Below are positions 17,513-26,423 of a DNA stretch of 64,000 nucleotides, piece by piece. Each line of letters opens with the position of its first letter. The first letter of the stretch is position 1. Where the stretch lies: assembly GCA_002457675.1 (NCBI GenBank), contig NTKK01000005.1, forward strand, positions 23,867-87,866, in the 5' to 3' direction. The position numbers were made by a program, and so were the translations under genes. The notes under the pieces are model-generated. The model saw only the letters and a program-made list of their open reading frames with translations, was not told the DNA's origin and did no database searches. Source of the stretch: Bacteroidetes bacterium MED-G17. GTDB lineage: Bacteria > Bacteroidota > Bacteroidia > NS11-12g > UBA9320.

Positions 17513-19519
17513 GTGAACAATTCATCAAACCAAAATAAAAAAGGAAACAACAACCCTTTTAATAAAACCAACAAACCCAATTCACCCAAAGGGAATAAAT
17601 TCAACCCCATTTGGATATATGTTCTAATTGGTGGTTTGTTTCTTGCATTTAGCTTCCTACCAAATTCTAAGCCAAAAGACATTTCACAGCAAAAATTTTA
17701 TGAATTGGTTCAGGAAGGAAAAGTAAAGGAAATAAAAGTTTACAATAGAAAAAGAGCGGAAATTTACCTTAGCCCTGAAGCCAAAAAAGAATTAGATAGT
17801 AAAGGAAAAAATAAAAATATTTTTTCCGTTCCGGGTGGAGCCAATTATGTGATTGAAGACATCGGCTATGATTGGAAGGATTTTTCAGATAAAGTACAAG
17901 AGTTACAAAAGGACATACCTGAAAAAAATAGGGTTGTATTGACACCAAAAAAAGAACAGACAGACTATTTTGGTACCATATTCAATTGGCTGATTTTTAT
18001 TGGAATCTTTGGATTTTTCTGGTTTTTCCTTTTGAGACGGATGGGTGGCCAAAGTGGCGGAGGCGCTGGGCAAATTTTCAATATTGGAAAGTCTAGAGCT
18101 AAGCTTTTTGACAAAAACACCAATGTGAGCGTTACTTTTAAAGATGTAGCGGGGCTAGATGAGGCCAAAATCGAAGTAGTGGAAGTTGTTGATTTCTTGA
18201 AAAATTCGAAAAAATACACTGATTTAGGAGGCAAAATTCCAAAAGGTGTTTTATTGGTTGGCCCTCCAGGTACAGGAAAAACACTATTGGCCAAAGCTGT
18301 TGCAGGAGAAGCAGAAGTCCCCTTCTTTTCACTTTCCGGTTCTGATTTTGTTGAAATGTTTGTAGGAGTAGGCGCAAGTAGAGTCAGAGACCTTTTCCGA
18401 CAAGCCAAAGAGAAAGCCCCTAGTATTATTTTTATTGATGAAATTGACGCGATTGGAAGAGCTAGGGGTAAAAATATGATGCAAGGTTCCAATGACGAAA
18501 GAGAAAACACCCTTAATCAGTTACTTACGGAAATGGACGGTTTTGCAACAGATACCGCTGTTATCATTATTGCAGCCACCAACCGCCCTGATATTTTAGA
18601 CTCTGCACTATTAAGACCTGGGCGTTTTGATAGGACAATATCAATTGATAAGCCCGATTTGAAAGGCCGAGAAGATATTTTCAAGGTGCACCTCAAAAAT
18701 ATTAAAGTTGGTAACGATATTGACCAGTCTAAGCTCGCCGCACAAACTCCCGGCTTTGCAGGAGCTGATATAGCAAACGTTGCCAATGAAGCTGCACTTA
18801 TTGCAGCAAGACATGACAAAAAGCAAGTTGATAATCAAGATTTTAATGATGCAATAGATCGTGTAATTGGAGGGTTGGAGAAGAAAAACAAAATAATTTC
18901 ACCAGAAGAAAAAAAGATCGTGGCTTACCACGAAGCCGGTCACGCCATAGTCGGTTGGAATTTAGAACATGCTGATCCTTTGGTAAAAGTTTCTATAATC
19001 CCTAGAGGAATTGCTGCACTAGGTTTTGCTCAATATTTACCAAAAGAACAGTATTTATACAGAACCGAGCAACTCCTTGACTCTATGTGTATGACATTAG
19101 GTGGGCGAGCTGCAGAGAAAATTTTCTTTGATAAAATATCAACTGGTGCTCAAAATGATTTAGAACGAATTACCAATATGGCTTATGCAATGGTTACCTT
19201 ATATGGTATGAATGAAAAAATAGGGAATATGTCATTTAATCCTCAAACCGAAGCCTACGCTTTCGACAAACCTTATTCTCAAAATACAGCAAAACTAATT
19301 GACGAAGAAGTTAGGGCGATCATCGATAAAGCGTATAAACGAACGCTCCAGATTATAAAAAACAGGAAAGATCAAGTAGAAATAATTGCTCAAGCGCTTT
19401 TAGAGAAGGAACTTTTATTCAAAAGTGACATTGAAGACCTAATTGGATCAAGACCTTTTCAAGAAGGAGAAGATTTACCCAAAAAGGAAGAAGAAAAAAC
19501 TACTGAAGAAAAGAAGTAA
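17513..19519 (+). CDS. ftsH: ATP-dependent zinc metalloprotease FtsH
   Basis: Membrane-anchored AAA+ protease that degrades misassembled membrane proteins and short-lived regulators. Counting from the GTG at 17513: an Asn/Lys-rich N-terminus, a first transmembrane helix (about residues 35-52), a periplasmic domain, a second helix (about 150-172), Walker A GPPGTGKT (about 250-257), Walker [12 protein letters not shown], the second-region-of-homology LLRPGRFDR, and the zinc motif HEAGH (about 473-477). The C-terminus is Glu/Lys-rich. A TTG at 17489 is an alternative start. The last 20 bp overlap the convergent glutathione peroxidase gene. Confidence 0.96.
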   Translation: MNNSSNQNKKGNNNPFNKTNKPNSPKGNKFNPIWIYVLIGGLFLAFSFLPNSKPKDISQQKFYELVQEGKVKEIKVYNRKRAEIYLSPEAKKELDSKGKNKNIFSVPGGANYVIEDIGYDWKDFSDKVQELQKDIPEKNRVVLTPKKEQTDYFGTIFNWLIFIGIFGFFWFFLLRRMGGQSGGGAGQIFNIGKSRAKLFDKNTNVSVTFKDVAGLDEAKIEVVEVVDFLKNSKKYTDLGGKIPKGVLLVGPPGTGKTLLAKAVAGEAEVPFFSLSGSDFVEMFVGVGASRVRDLFRQAKEKAPSIIFIDEIDAIGRARGKNMMQGSNDERENTLNQLLTEMDGFATDTAVIIIAATNRPDILDSALLRPGRFDRTISIDKPDLKGREDIFKVHLKNIKVGNDIDQSKLAAQTPGFAGADIANVANEAALIAARHDKKQVDNQDFNDAIDRVIGGLEKKNKIISPEEKKIVAYHEAGHAIVGWNLEHADPLVKVSIIPRGIAALGFAQYLPKEQYLYRTEQLLDSMCMTLGGRAAEKIFFDKISTGAQNDLERITNMAYAMVTLYGMNEKIGNMSFNPQTEAYAFDKPYSQNTAKLIDEEVRAIIDKAYKRTLQIIKNRKDQVEIIAQALLEKELLFKSDIEDLIGSRPFQEGEDLPKKEEEKTTEEKK

Positions 19520-20066
19520 TTTTATCACTCTCAGGCTGGATTCCTGAATTAAAATGAGCCAACCAATCTCCTTCAGGAGAAACCAAGAATTTATTAAAAT
19601 TCCAAGACACAGAAATGTCTTTTTTGCCATTTACAACTTGATTGGTAAGGAATTGATATATAGGGTCTTGTTTATCACCTTTTACATCAACCTTATTTGC
19701 CATAGTAAAAGTTACGCCGTATGTAGTTTCGCAAAAACTTTGAATTTCTGAACTTGTTCCTGGCTCTTGCCATCCAAATTGATTACATGGAAATCCAATA
19801 ATTTCTAATTTATCTTGGTATTTTTCATATAGACTTTGCAAGGATTTATATTGCTTCGTATAGCCACATCTTGAGGCAACATTGACAATCAAGATATATT
19901 TGCCTTTAAAATCTTGCATAGAAACAGTTTCTCCATTTAGCCTCTTAAAACTATATTCATAAATTGACTTTTTTACCAACTTCATGTTGCCTTGTCTACC
20001 TAAAGTCTTTGTACAAGACAAAAGAATTCCCAAAGGAAACACAAATGCAAGGTTTAGTTTGTTCAT
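19500..20066 (-). CDS. Glutathione peroxidase family lipoprotein
   Basis: Thiol peroxidase of the GPx family. Starting from the ATG at 20066, the protein is 188 residues and begins with a lipoprotein-type signal (FPLGILLSC), so it is probably anchored in the cell envelope. The catalytic tetrad is readable: Cys in NVASRCGYTKQY (cysteine, not selenocysteine), Gln in FPCNQFGWQEPG, then Trp and Asn in SVSWNFNKFLV. Bacterial Cys-GPx proteins usually take electrons from thioredoxin rather than glutathione. The frame runs 39 codons further upstream, but that part is not family-like. The 3' end overlaps ftsH by 20 bp. Confidence 0.9.
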   Translation of the reverse strand: MNKLNLAFVFPLGILLSCTKTLGRQGNMKLVKKSIYEYSFKRLNGETVSMQDFKGKYILIVNVASRCGYTKQYKSLQSLYEKYQDKLEIIGFPCNQFGWQEPGTSSEIQSFCETTYGVTFTMANKVDVKGDKQDPIYQFLTNQVVNGKKDISVSWNFNKFLVSPEGDWLAHFNSGIQPESDKITSFLQ

Positions 20067-20092
20067 GTAGTATAAACACCATAAATTAAAAA

Positions 20093-20545
20093 ATGGCTGA
20101 AAAAAAAGAAAATAAATCAAACGAATATTATACTGGACCCAGCCGATTGTCCCCAATACCTTTAAGTGTTTCTTCTCCACCAATTAATCCAATTGACAAG
20201 AACAAAGTGCAAGCCAACGCACTTGAAGCTATGACGCATCAAGCCAATCAACAGATAAAGATGCTGAAAAGACAGGCAGAGGAGTTAATTAAGCAAGCCA
20301 AAGAAATTGAAAATCGGTTGGAAATTTCTCATCAGATTTACCAAGCTGAAATAAAATTTAAGCCAGTAATTGGTCAAAATTATTTTTTGTATAAAAAAGA
20401 GGGGAGAAATATTTTGAGTTTGTTGTCCCCAAAAGATTGGCGCAATGGCCATCCATTTGATGAATTTTTGAGTGGGGTACGTCTTTTAGCAGACCACACT
20501 TGGGAAGTAGAAAAGTCCTCACTGCAGCTCATTGAGCAACTCTAA
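20093..20545 (+). CDS. DUF2452 domain-containing protein
   Basis: Cytoplasmic protein of 150 residues with no signal peptide or membrane segment. It matches the DUF2452 family as I recall it: YYTGPSRLSPIPLSVSSPP at the N-terminus, a central helix rich in Gln/Lys/Glu (about residues 43-80) that could form a coiled coil, then YFLYKKEGRNILSLLSPKDW. The function is unknown. The start is a good ATG after an A-rich leader, and the last 27 bp overlap the convergent rsgA gene. Confidence 0.82.
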   Translation: MAEKKENKSNEYYTGPSRLSPIPLSVSSPPINPIDKNKVQANALEAMTHQANQQIKMLKRQAEELIKQAKEIENRLEISHQIYQAEIKFKPVIGQNYFLYKKEGRNILSLLSPKDWRNGHPFDEFLSGVRLLADHTWEVEKSSLQLIEQL

Positions 20546-21427
20546 ATAATAATTGTACCTCCTTAACTGTATTTTTTTTTCTGCCACGGCCAATTTTACC
20601 TCGCAATGTGGTTCATTCTTATGCATACAGTCGCTAAACTTACATTTTTTTTGGTAGGGCAAAAACTCAGGGAATGTCCACCTCAATTTATCAGGTTTTA
20701 TTGAATAAAGCCCAAATTCCTTTATCCCTGGGGCGTCTATAATCATGGTATTATTATTTTCTAAGAAAAGGAGTTCTGCAAGCGTTGTGGTATGTTTACC
20801 TTTTGAATTTGCTTCAGAAATTTTTCCCACTAGACGATTTTTACGCTCATCTAAACTATTTACCAAAGTAGATTTACCAACACCGGAATTGCCAATAAGT
20901 AAGCTCAGTTTACCACGGACAATTTTTGATATTTCTATGATTCCATTCTTTTCTTTTAATGAAATTAATCTACATGTGTAACCCAATTTTTGATACGCTT
21001 CTTCACAATAGTAAGCTTGCTCAATTTCATTTTTTGAGAGTAAGTCAATCTTGTTAAATAGAATGCATGCTTTAACCTGGCTGCTCTCTGCTGAAACCAA
21101 AATTCTATCTAAAAAACCTAAGCTTGATTTAGGATTTTTAAGGCTCATTATTATAACAACTTGATCAATATTTGCAGCAAGTATTTGTACTTGTTTGCCT
21201 ATTTTAGTTGATTGTCTTTCGATGGAATTTTCCCTTTCGTAGATAAATTTTATCAACCAATCATCTTTTTCTCTTGATAGTTCAACCCAATCTCCAACAG
21301 CAATAGGATTATTGGATTCAAAATTTTGTAACCTTAATTTTCCTTTGAGTCTAGTTTTTACAATTTCACCAACCGAGGTTTGAACCACATTCCATGTACC
21401 TCCTGCTTTAAGTACACGTGCTTTCAT
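20519..21427 (-). CDS. rsgA: Small ribosomal subunit biogenesis GTPase RsgA
   Basis: Circularly permuted GTPase that checks late maturation of the 30S subunit. An N-terminal OB-fold (about residues 1-70) precedes the permuted G domain: FNKID (G4), the P-loop GNSGVGKSTLVNSL (G1), then DAPGIKEFG (G3). The C-terminal zinc site shows CKFSDCMHKNEPHC. The length of 302 residues is typical. Its ATG shares one base with the stop of the upstream peptidase gene, so it belongs to the minus-strand unit that begins at rpmH. Confidence 0.95.
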   Translation of the reverse strand: MKARVLKAGGTWNVVQTSVGEIVKTRLKGKLRLQNFESNNPIAVGDWVELSREKDDWLIKFIYERENSIERQSTKIGKQVQILAANIDQVVIIMSLKNPKSSLGFLDRILVSAESSQVKACILFNKIDLLSKNEIEQAYYCEEAYQKLGYTCRLISLKEKNGIIEISKIVRGKLSLLIGNSGVGKSTLVNSLDERKNRLVGKISEANSKGKHTTTLAELLFLENNNTMIIDAPGIKEFGLYSIKPDKLRWTFPEFLPYQKKCKFSDCMHKNEPHCEVKLAVAEKKIQLRRYNYYLELLNELQ

Positions 21428-23118
21428 TAAAATTGAACAGAAATGCCAATAACTTTGTCTTTTCTTTTGACTGCGCCCTCAGTTTTTTGTCCTTTTTTCA
21501 AACTTGACAAAATTTTCATATAATCCTGAATATTGGTGATCATTTTTCCATCCAAATTTACCAATATATCGCCTGCTTTTATCCCAGCCTTGTGCGCTGG
21601 TTTTCCTTCAGTAATTCCGTCTATTCTTAATCCCTCTCCGTCAAATACATAGTCTGGCATAATGCCAAGTGTAACTGGGAAACGCATTTTTGCACTTTGT
21701 TCTGATTTTGTTTTTTGAAAGTTTATTTTGCCTTTTTTATTTAAATCCTCAATCCAGTCTTCAACGAAATTTACAATTTGTACAATTCCATAATAATTTA
21801 GTTTCTCGTAATCATCTTCAGGTTTATGGTAATCTCCGTGCTGACCAGTAAAGAAATGTAAAACGGGAATATTTTTTAAGTAAAACGATGAATGATCAGA
21901 GGCGCCAATACCACTTTTGGTTACTTTCACTTTATCGAATCCTAATTTTTTATACTTGCTTGAATCTTGCCAAAAATCAAAATTTAAAGAAGTTCCAACA
22001 CCATTCACAACTAATGTAGTTGGGCTTTTTCTCAATTTTCCTATCATGTCAAAATTGAACATGTAGTTGATTTTTTCTAGAGGAAAGCTTGTATTTTCAG
22101 CAAAAAATTTACTTCCTAATAAGCCCATTTCTTCTCCACTAAAAGTTATGAATAGGTAATTATTTCTTTTTGCTTTTTTGTTCTCTTTTAATTTTTTGGC
22201 CAATAGAAGCAACCCTGCTACTCCACTAGCGTTGTCATCTGCTCCATTATGTATTTTCCCGGAGTTGCTTGGATAAGCTCCTGATATTTCTCCATAACCT
22301 AGGTGATCATGGTGCGCACCAATTACAACGGTATTTTTGGCTTTGTTATCTACAAATGCTACAACATTATTCCCAAAACCCTTTTGCGTAAGAATTTTTA
22401 CATTAACTTGAATTTCTTGCCCTATACAATCATGTAAATCGCTATCTTCAATGAATAAAACGGGTATACTCGAAGTTTTTTTGATTTTTTTCAAGTGGCC
22501 TTGAGGTTTAGACATTTGACCATCAAAAGAATGAAAAATAACACATTTGGCTCCTTGGCTAGCTAATTCATCAACTCTCTTCTGAATGCCATGCCAAGCA
22601 AGGTGTTTTGAGTGAGGATGAATGCCATCCGGGCTTGAAATGTTTACTAAACAAATTTTTCCTAAAACATTTTTCTTTTTATATCCTTTTTTATAGGTCT
22701 CAGTATAGGGTATACCATAAGCAATATCAACCAGTTCAGCTTTAATATCCGAGGAATTGTTGCTATAACTTAATGGATAAAAACTTTTAAATACTTCAAA
22801 GTTTTGGGAATCTGTTTTGATGTAGCATTCTCCAGAAGCAATCCGCAAAGTGATAATTTCAAATTTTTGAATGTAATTGTCTTCTTCATATGCACCAATA
22901 GCTAATTTTTTAAATTGATTGCTAATATAATCAACGGCCAATTTTTCGCCGTCAGAACCTGTAGCCCTTCCCTCTAAACGATCTGAGGCCAAAAATTTCA
23001 CAACAGATTGCGTATACTTTATTTGCTTTTTTTCTTTTCTGTTCAGCTTTTGAGCTTTACCGGAAGGAAGGAAAGTAAATATGAAAATGGAAATACTAAT
23101 AAAATATTTGTACAACAT
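21427..23118 (-). CDS. Secreted M28-family aminopeptidase with C-terminal PDZ domain
   Basis: Predicted extracytoplasmic zinc aminopeptidase of 563 residues. A signal peptide (MLYKYFISISIFIFTFLPSG...AQ) is followed by a PA-like insert (about 80-250). The M28 core has zinc ligands in GAHHDHLGYG, GADDNASG, the catalytic Glu pair in FSGEEMGLLGS, NFDMIG, and TGQHGDYHKPEDD. The C-terminus (about 475-563) is a PDZ domain (DGITEGKPAHKAGIKAGDIL). The start overlaps the upstream TauE gene by 23 bp. PDZ-bearing M28 peptidases are common in Bacteroidota. The natural substrate is unknown. Confidence 0.92.
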   Translation of the reverse strand: MLYKYFISISIFIFTFLPSGKAQKLNRKEKKQIKYTQSVVKFLASDRLEGRATGSDGEKLAVDYISNQFKKLAIGAYEEDNYIQKFEIITLRIASGECYIKTDSQNFEVFKSFYPLSYSNNSSDIKAELVDIAYGIPYTETYKKGYKKKNVLGKICLVNISSPDGIHPHSKHLAWHGIQKRVDELASQGAKCVIFHSFDGQMSKPQGHLKKIKKTSSIPVLFIEDSDLHDCIGQEIQVNVKILTQKGFGNNVVAFVDNKAKNTVVIGAHHDHLGYGEISGAYPSNSGKIHNGADDNASGVAGLLLLAKKLKENKKAKRNNYLFITFSGEEMGLLGSKFFAENTSFPLEKINYMFNFDMIGKLRKSPTTLVVNGVGTSLNFDFWQDSSKYKKLGFDKVKVTKSGIGASDHSSFYLKNIPVLHFFTGQHGDYHKPEDDYEKLNYYGIVQIVNFVEDWIEDLNKKGKINFQKTKSEQSAKMRFPVTLGIMPDYVFDGEGLRIDGITEGKPAHKAGIKAGDILVNLDGKMITNIQDYMKILSSLKKGQKTEGAVKRKDKVIGISVQF

Positions 23119-23896
23119 AACGTATGACGATAAGAAGTAATAAAGTCGCGAAAATACTTTGAATAAGTCGGTTTGAGAGATTATTCGCTAAACGTATGCC
23201 CAAAGGTGAAAAAATAAAGACTGCACAAAATATGATGACTTGTGCAAAAATATTTACATAACCTAAGTGATTTGAAAGGGGTAGTTCTGGTATTGATAAA
23301 AGATAATAGAGCGCATTTGGCAACATAAAGAATGCAATAGCCGTTATTGAAATTTGACTTGATTTTTTTAATTTCTCTCCGCAATAAAATGTCAAAAGTG
23401 GAACCATAATAACACCTCCTCCTAATCCAGAAAGGGCAGCAACTACTCCAGTTAATAGACCCACAAAAAAGTATTTTTGGTTTGACTGACTCATTACTTT
23501 CTCTTTAATTGGCAACAACATTTTTATCGCTACTAGTAGCAATAAAGATAGAAAAATCATCTTAAAATCTTTTATCTGATACCAATCCATCTGAGTAATG
23601 GAGTATGTGACAAGTAAGGAAGAAAATATAGCTGTAGAGGCAATTTTTAGGGATTTTCTATAAACTCTTGCGCCATTTTTATAATGTTTTATTGCGCTTG
23701 TAGTGCTGGCAAGAAGTGTCGCAGTGATAGAATTAGCTAATATATATCTTGGGATTTCATTGACTTGTAAATCAAATTGACCGTAAAAAAAATCTAATAA
23801 AGGAACAAAAACAATTCCACCACCTACGCCTAGCAAGCCTGAAAGTATTGCCCCTAATGAGGCAAAAACAAATAACAAAAGAAACAGTTTAATCAT
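23096..23896 (-). CDS. TauE/SafE-family membrane permease
   Basis: Polytopic membrane protein of about 266 residues and eight predicted helices, with the duplicated TauE/SafE glycine motifs: GLLGVGGGIVFVPLL in the first half and GVVAALSGLGGGVIMVPLL in the second. Family members export sulfite or other organosulfur anions; the substrate here is unknown. The ATG at 23896 (MIKLFLLLFVFAS) starts directly with the first helix. It overlaps the S41 protease gene by 8 bp upstream and the M28 gene by 23 bp downstream. Confidence 0.88.
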   Translation of the reverse strand: MIKLFLLLFVFASLGAILSGLLGVGGGIVFVPLLDFFYGQFDLQVNEIPRYILANSITATLLASTTSAIKHYKNGARVYRKSLKIASTAIFSSLLVTYSITQMDWYQIKDFKMIFLSLLLLVAIKMLLPIKEKVMSQSNQKYFFVGLLTGVVAALSGLGGGVIMVPLLTFYCGEKLKKSSQISITAIAFFMLPNALYYLLSIPELPLSNHLGYVNIFAQVIIFCAVFIFSPLGIRLANNLSNRLIQSIFATLLLLIVIRYVVQIFY

Positions 23897-25529
23897 GACT
23901 CTGTCGTAAAGTTTTATGGTACAAGGAATCATTTTTTAAGATATTTATGGTTTTTTCTAGAACTAAATCTGAGTTTAATGCATTTTGCACTGCGCCCTTA
24001 TTGTGCCAATATCGTTTTACATATTCCATTTCAATTTCTCTTTTTATGGCTGGCTTATAGTCGTCTAACTTTTTGGAATCAAGTAGTTTGGTAATTTCTA
24101 AGCTTTCTCTAAGTTTTTTTAGTAACTCTAGGTTGTCTTTCTCCTGCTCAGCATGGGCAATCAACTTTTCTAATCGAATTTGATTCGCCGATTTGTACAA
24201 ACTATCTTTTTTGTTTATGAATTTTCTAAATTGAGCATAATCTTCATCATTCATTTTAAATTCTATTTTGCACTCACCATATTGTTTTTGTAATTGGGTG
24301 ACAAAATCAAAAATCAGCCAGCCTCTTCGGAGCATCTCCAAGGTCTCTTTTGCTTTTGGATTGCTTACCAAAATATCAGGCATTATACCTTGACCACTTT
24401 TGACGGTGCGACCATTTTTTGTTCTATAACTGGCCCTATTTTGATTCTTTTTTGATGAATTGGATTGCCTATAATCCAGCTCTTGAATAAGGCGGCCAGA
24501 AGGCAAAAAATATTTTGAAACGGTTATTTTCATTTGCGTATTATAGCTCAATGAAATAGGTTTTTGGACAAGTCCTTTACCGAAAGAGCGCTGACCGACT
24601 ACAACTGCTCTATCATAATCTTGTAAACTTCCTGCTACAATTTCTGAGGCTGAAGCTGAATTGTTATCAATTAAAATGGCTACATTCACGTTTGTATCTA
24701 TCGGAGTTCTAGACGTTTGGTAAGTTATATTTTCTTTTTCTAACCGTCCTTTGGTGTTCACAACCAGCTTGTTCTTATCTATAAAAATATTTACAATTTT
24801 TATAGCTTCTAATAACAGGCCTCCTCCATTTCCTCTTAAATCAATTACTATACCCTTTGGATCTTTTTCAGTGCTATGTTTTTTTATAGATGCTTCAACT
24901 TCTTTGGCGGCATTAAAAGAAAATCCGTTTAGTTTTATATAAATAATATCATCACTTACTTGCTGGGCATGCGTTACATTTTTCATCAACACCTTTTCTC
25001 TCATTACTATAAACTCCTTATCTTTTCCTCTTCTGTGCACACCCAAAACCATTTCCGTTCCTGGTGAGCCATTTAGTAAAGGCGCCAAATCCTTTGTCTT
25101 TTTTCCAGTTATTTCTTGTTTATTGACGTGTACAATTTGATCACCTACTAAAATACCCGCTTTATCTGCAGGAAATCCTTTAAAGACATTGGTTACCATT
25201 ATTTTACCCTCTCTGTTAGATAAAGTCAAACCAATACCATTGTATGAGCCAGTCGCATGTAGTCTAAACTCTTCTGCTTGTGCTTCTGAATAATAATTTG
25301 TATAAGGGTCTAAGCTCTTGAGCATGGCATCAATAGAAACTTGAATAAGCTCGCCCGGCAATACCTCATTAACGTATGTTTGGTTTACTTTTCTGTAAAC
25401 TTCTGCGAAAATGTCCAGGTTTTTACTGATTTCGAAGTAATCAACAAGCGTTTTGTATCTCCAGGCGGATAGGCCAATGATAAATGAGACTACCCAAACC
25501 CAGTTATATTTTCTGAATTTATGATTCAT
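23889..25529 (-). CDS. S41-family carboxy-terminal processing peptidase
   Basis: Membrane-anchored periplasmic serine protease of the CtpA/tail-specific type. One N-terminal transmembrane segment (about residues 10-25) is followed by a PDZ domain (about 85-165, LSNREGKIMVTNVFKGFPAD). The catalytic part has Ser in NSASASEIVAGSLQDYDRA and the general-base Lys in GQRSFGKGLVQ. The C-terminal 150 residues are helical and charged. At 546 residues it is the usual Bacteroidota length. It follows yidD by 21 bp in the rpmH-led gene run. Confidence 0.93.
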   Translation of the reverse strand: MNHKFRKYNWVWVVSFIIGLSAWRYKTLVDYFEISKNLDIFAEVYRKVNQTYVNEVLPGELIQVSIDAMLKSLDPYTNYYSEAQAEEFRLHATGSYNGIGLTLSNREGKIMVTNVFKGFPADKAGILVGDQIVHVNKQEITGKKTKDLAPLLNGSPGTEMVLGVHRRGKDKEFIVMREKVLMKNVTHAQQVSDDIIYIKLNGFSFNAAKEVEASIKKHSTEKDPKGIVIDLRGNGGGLLLEAIKIVNIFIDKNKLVVNTKGRLEKENITYQTSRTPIDTNVNVAILIDNNSASASEIVAGSLQDYDRAVVVGQRSFGKGLVQKPISLSYNTQMKITVSKYFLPSGRLIQELDYRQSNSSKKNQNRASYRTKNGRTVKSGQGIMPDILVSNPKAKETLEMLRRGWLIFDFVTQLQKQYGECKIEFKMNDEDYAQFRKFINKKDSLYKSANQIRLEKLIAHAEQEKDNLELLKKLRESLEITKLLDSKKLDDYKPAIKREIEMEYVKRYWHNKGAVQNALNSDLVLEKTINILKNDSLYHKTLRQSHD

Positions 25530-25550
25530 TTAGAAAGCGAAGATAAATAT

Positions 25551-25778
25551 TTAGGGAACAGGGTCGTGTCCATGGCTGCCCCACGGATGACAGCGACTTA
25601 TCCTTTTAATTGACAACCAAGTACCCTTTATAATACCATGTTTTAAGATTGCCTCTACACTGTATCGTGAGCAAGTAGGCGTAAATCTGCAAGCATTGGG
25701 CAAAATTGGAGAGAGAAGCAGCTGGTATAACTTAATTGGGAGAATAAATATCTTCCTAATAATTTGTTTCCAATTCAT
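25551..25778 (-). CDS. yidD: Membrane protein insertion efficiency factor YidD
   Basis: Small (75 residues) amphipathic protein linked to YidC-dependent membrane protein insertion. Diagnostic features are the [20 protein letters not shown] stretch with its two conserved Cys, [10 protein letters not shown], and the ending [14 protein letters not shown]. It overlaps rnpA by 23 bp, reproducing the widespread rpmH-rnpA-yidD order. yidC itself is not adjacent. Confidence 0.96.
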   Translation of the reverse strand: MNWKQIIRKIFILPIKLYQLLLSPILPNACRFTPTCSRYSVEAILKHGIIKGTWLSIKRISRCHPWGSHGHDPVP

Positions 25779-26157
25779 GCCAAACTTTTTTTATGCCTTT
25801 TTTCATTAACTCTTCTATATCAGATGCTTTTATCGGGTTTTCATTTTGGTAAATAAATGCCAAATGAATATACTGACCTTTTTGACTCAAGTATTCCTCA
25901 AAGGGTCCTTTGTTTTTTCTAATTCCTTCACGCATACATCTTTTGATATAATTTCTCAAGACCGCCTTAGCAATCCGCTTTTTTGGAACAATTATTAGGT
26001 ACTTCGATTGCAGGTTACGTTCTTCAAATAGAATCCAGCGTGCCAACAACCCTTTAGAAATGCTTTTAGTTGCATGCGACCCAAAAAGAAGTTCTATATC
26101 TTTTTTAGAGTTTAGTTTCTGAGATTTTGGAAATGTATTTGAATACTTTTTTTTCAT
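25756..26157 (-). CDS. rnpA: Ribonuclease P protein component
   Basis: Protein cofactor of RNase P, which trims the 5' leader of tRNA precursors. The basic 133-residue sequence shows the family signature around RKNKGPF, with the [17 protein letters not shown] segment (RNR-type motif) preceding it. It lies 38 bp downstream of rpmH, the near-universal neighbour, and overlaps yidD at the 3' end. Homology is weaker at the N-terminus, as usual for this protein. Confidence 0.93.
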   Translation of the reverse strand: MKKKYSNTFPKSQKLNSKKDIELLFGSHATKSISKGLLARWILFEERNLQSKYLIIVPKKRIAKAVLRNYIKRCMREGIRKNKGPFEEYLSQKGQYIHLAFIYQNENPIKASDIEELMKKGIKKVWHELETNY

Positions 26158-26194
26158 GGCCTGTTTAAATTTATAACAGGCATCATTTCATTTT

Positions 26195-26350
26195 CTAACG
26201 GAAGCGAGGTTCGTCAGAAATCGTAAGCTTTTTTCTGCCCTTTGAGCGTCTTGAAGCCAAAACTTTTCTGCCACTTGCAGTGCTCATTCGCTCTCTAAAA
26301 CCATGCTTATTTCTTCTTTTTCTTCTACTTGGCTGAAATGTGCGTTTCAT
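26195..26350 (-). CDS. rpmH: Large ribosomal subunit protein bL34
   Basis: A 51-residue, strongly basic ribosomal protein read directly from the sequence. It begins [18 protein letters not shown] and continues [17 protein letters not shown], the canonical L34 pattern, ending SDEPRFR. It heads the minus-strand run rpmH-rnpA-yidD and is preceded by a good Bacteroidota-type promoter. Confidence 0.97.
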   Translation of the reverse strand: MKRTFQPSRRKRRNKHGFRERMSTASGRKVLASRRSKGRKKLTISDEPRFR

Positions 26351-26375
26351 AAATTCCTTGAAAAATTTTGGAGGG

Positions 26376-26407
26376 CAAAAATAGCATTTCTTCTTCTTCT
26401 TGACAAA
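26376..26407 (-). promoter_or_regulatory. Promoter of the rpmH operon
   Basis: On the minus strand a -7 box TATTTTTG (26376-26383) fits TAnnTTTG exactly. A TTTG -33 box (26404-26407) lies 20 bp upstream of it. The predicted leader to the rpmH ATG is about 20 bases. This is the best complete promoter seen in the window. Confidence 0.65.
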
Positions 26408-26423
26408 GAAATAATTTATATGA

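Noticed and set aside
17965..18510. Open frame of 181 codons antisense to ftsH
   Set aside because: It lies wholly opposite the conserved AAA domain of ftsH, is Ser/Pro/Leu-rich as expected of a mirror frame, and has no promoter or family likeness.
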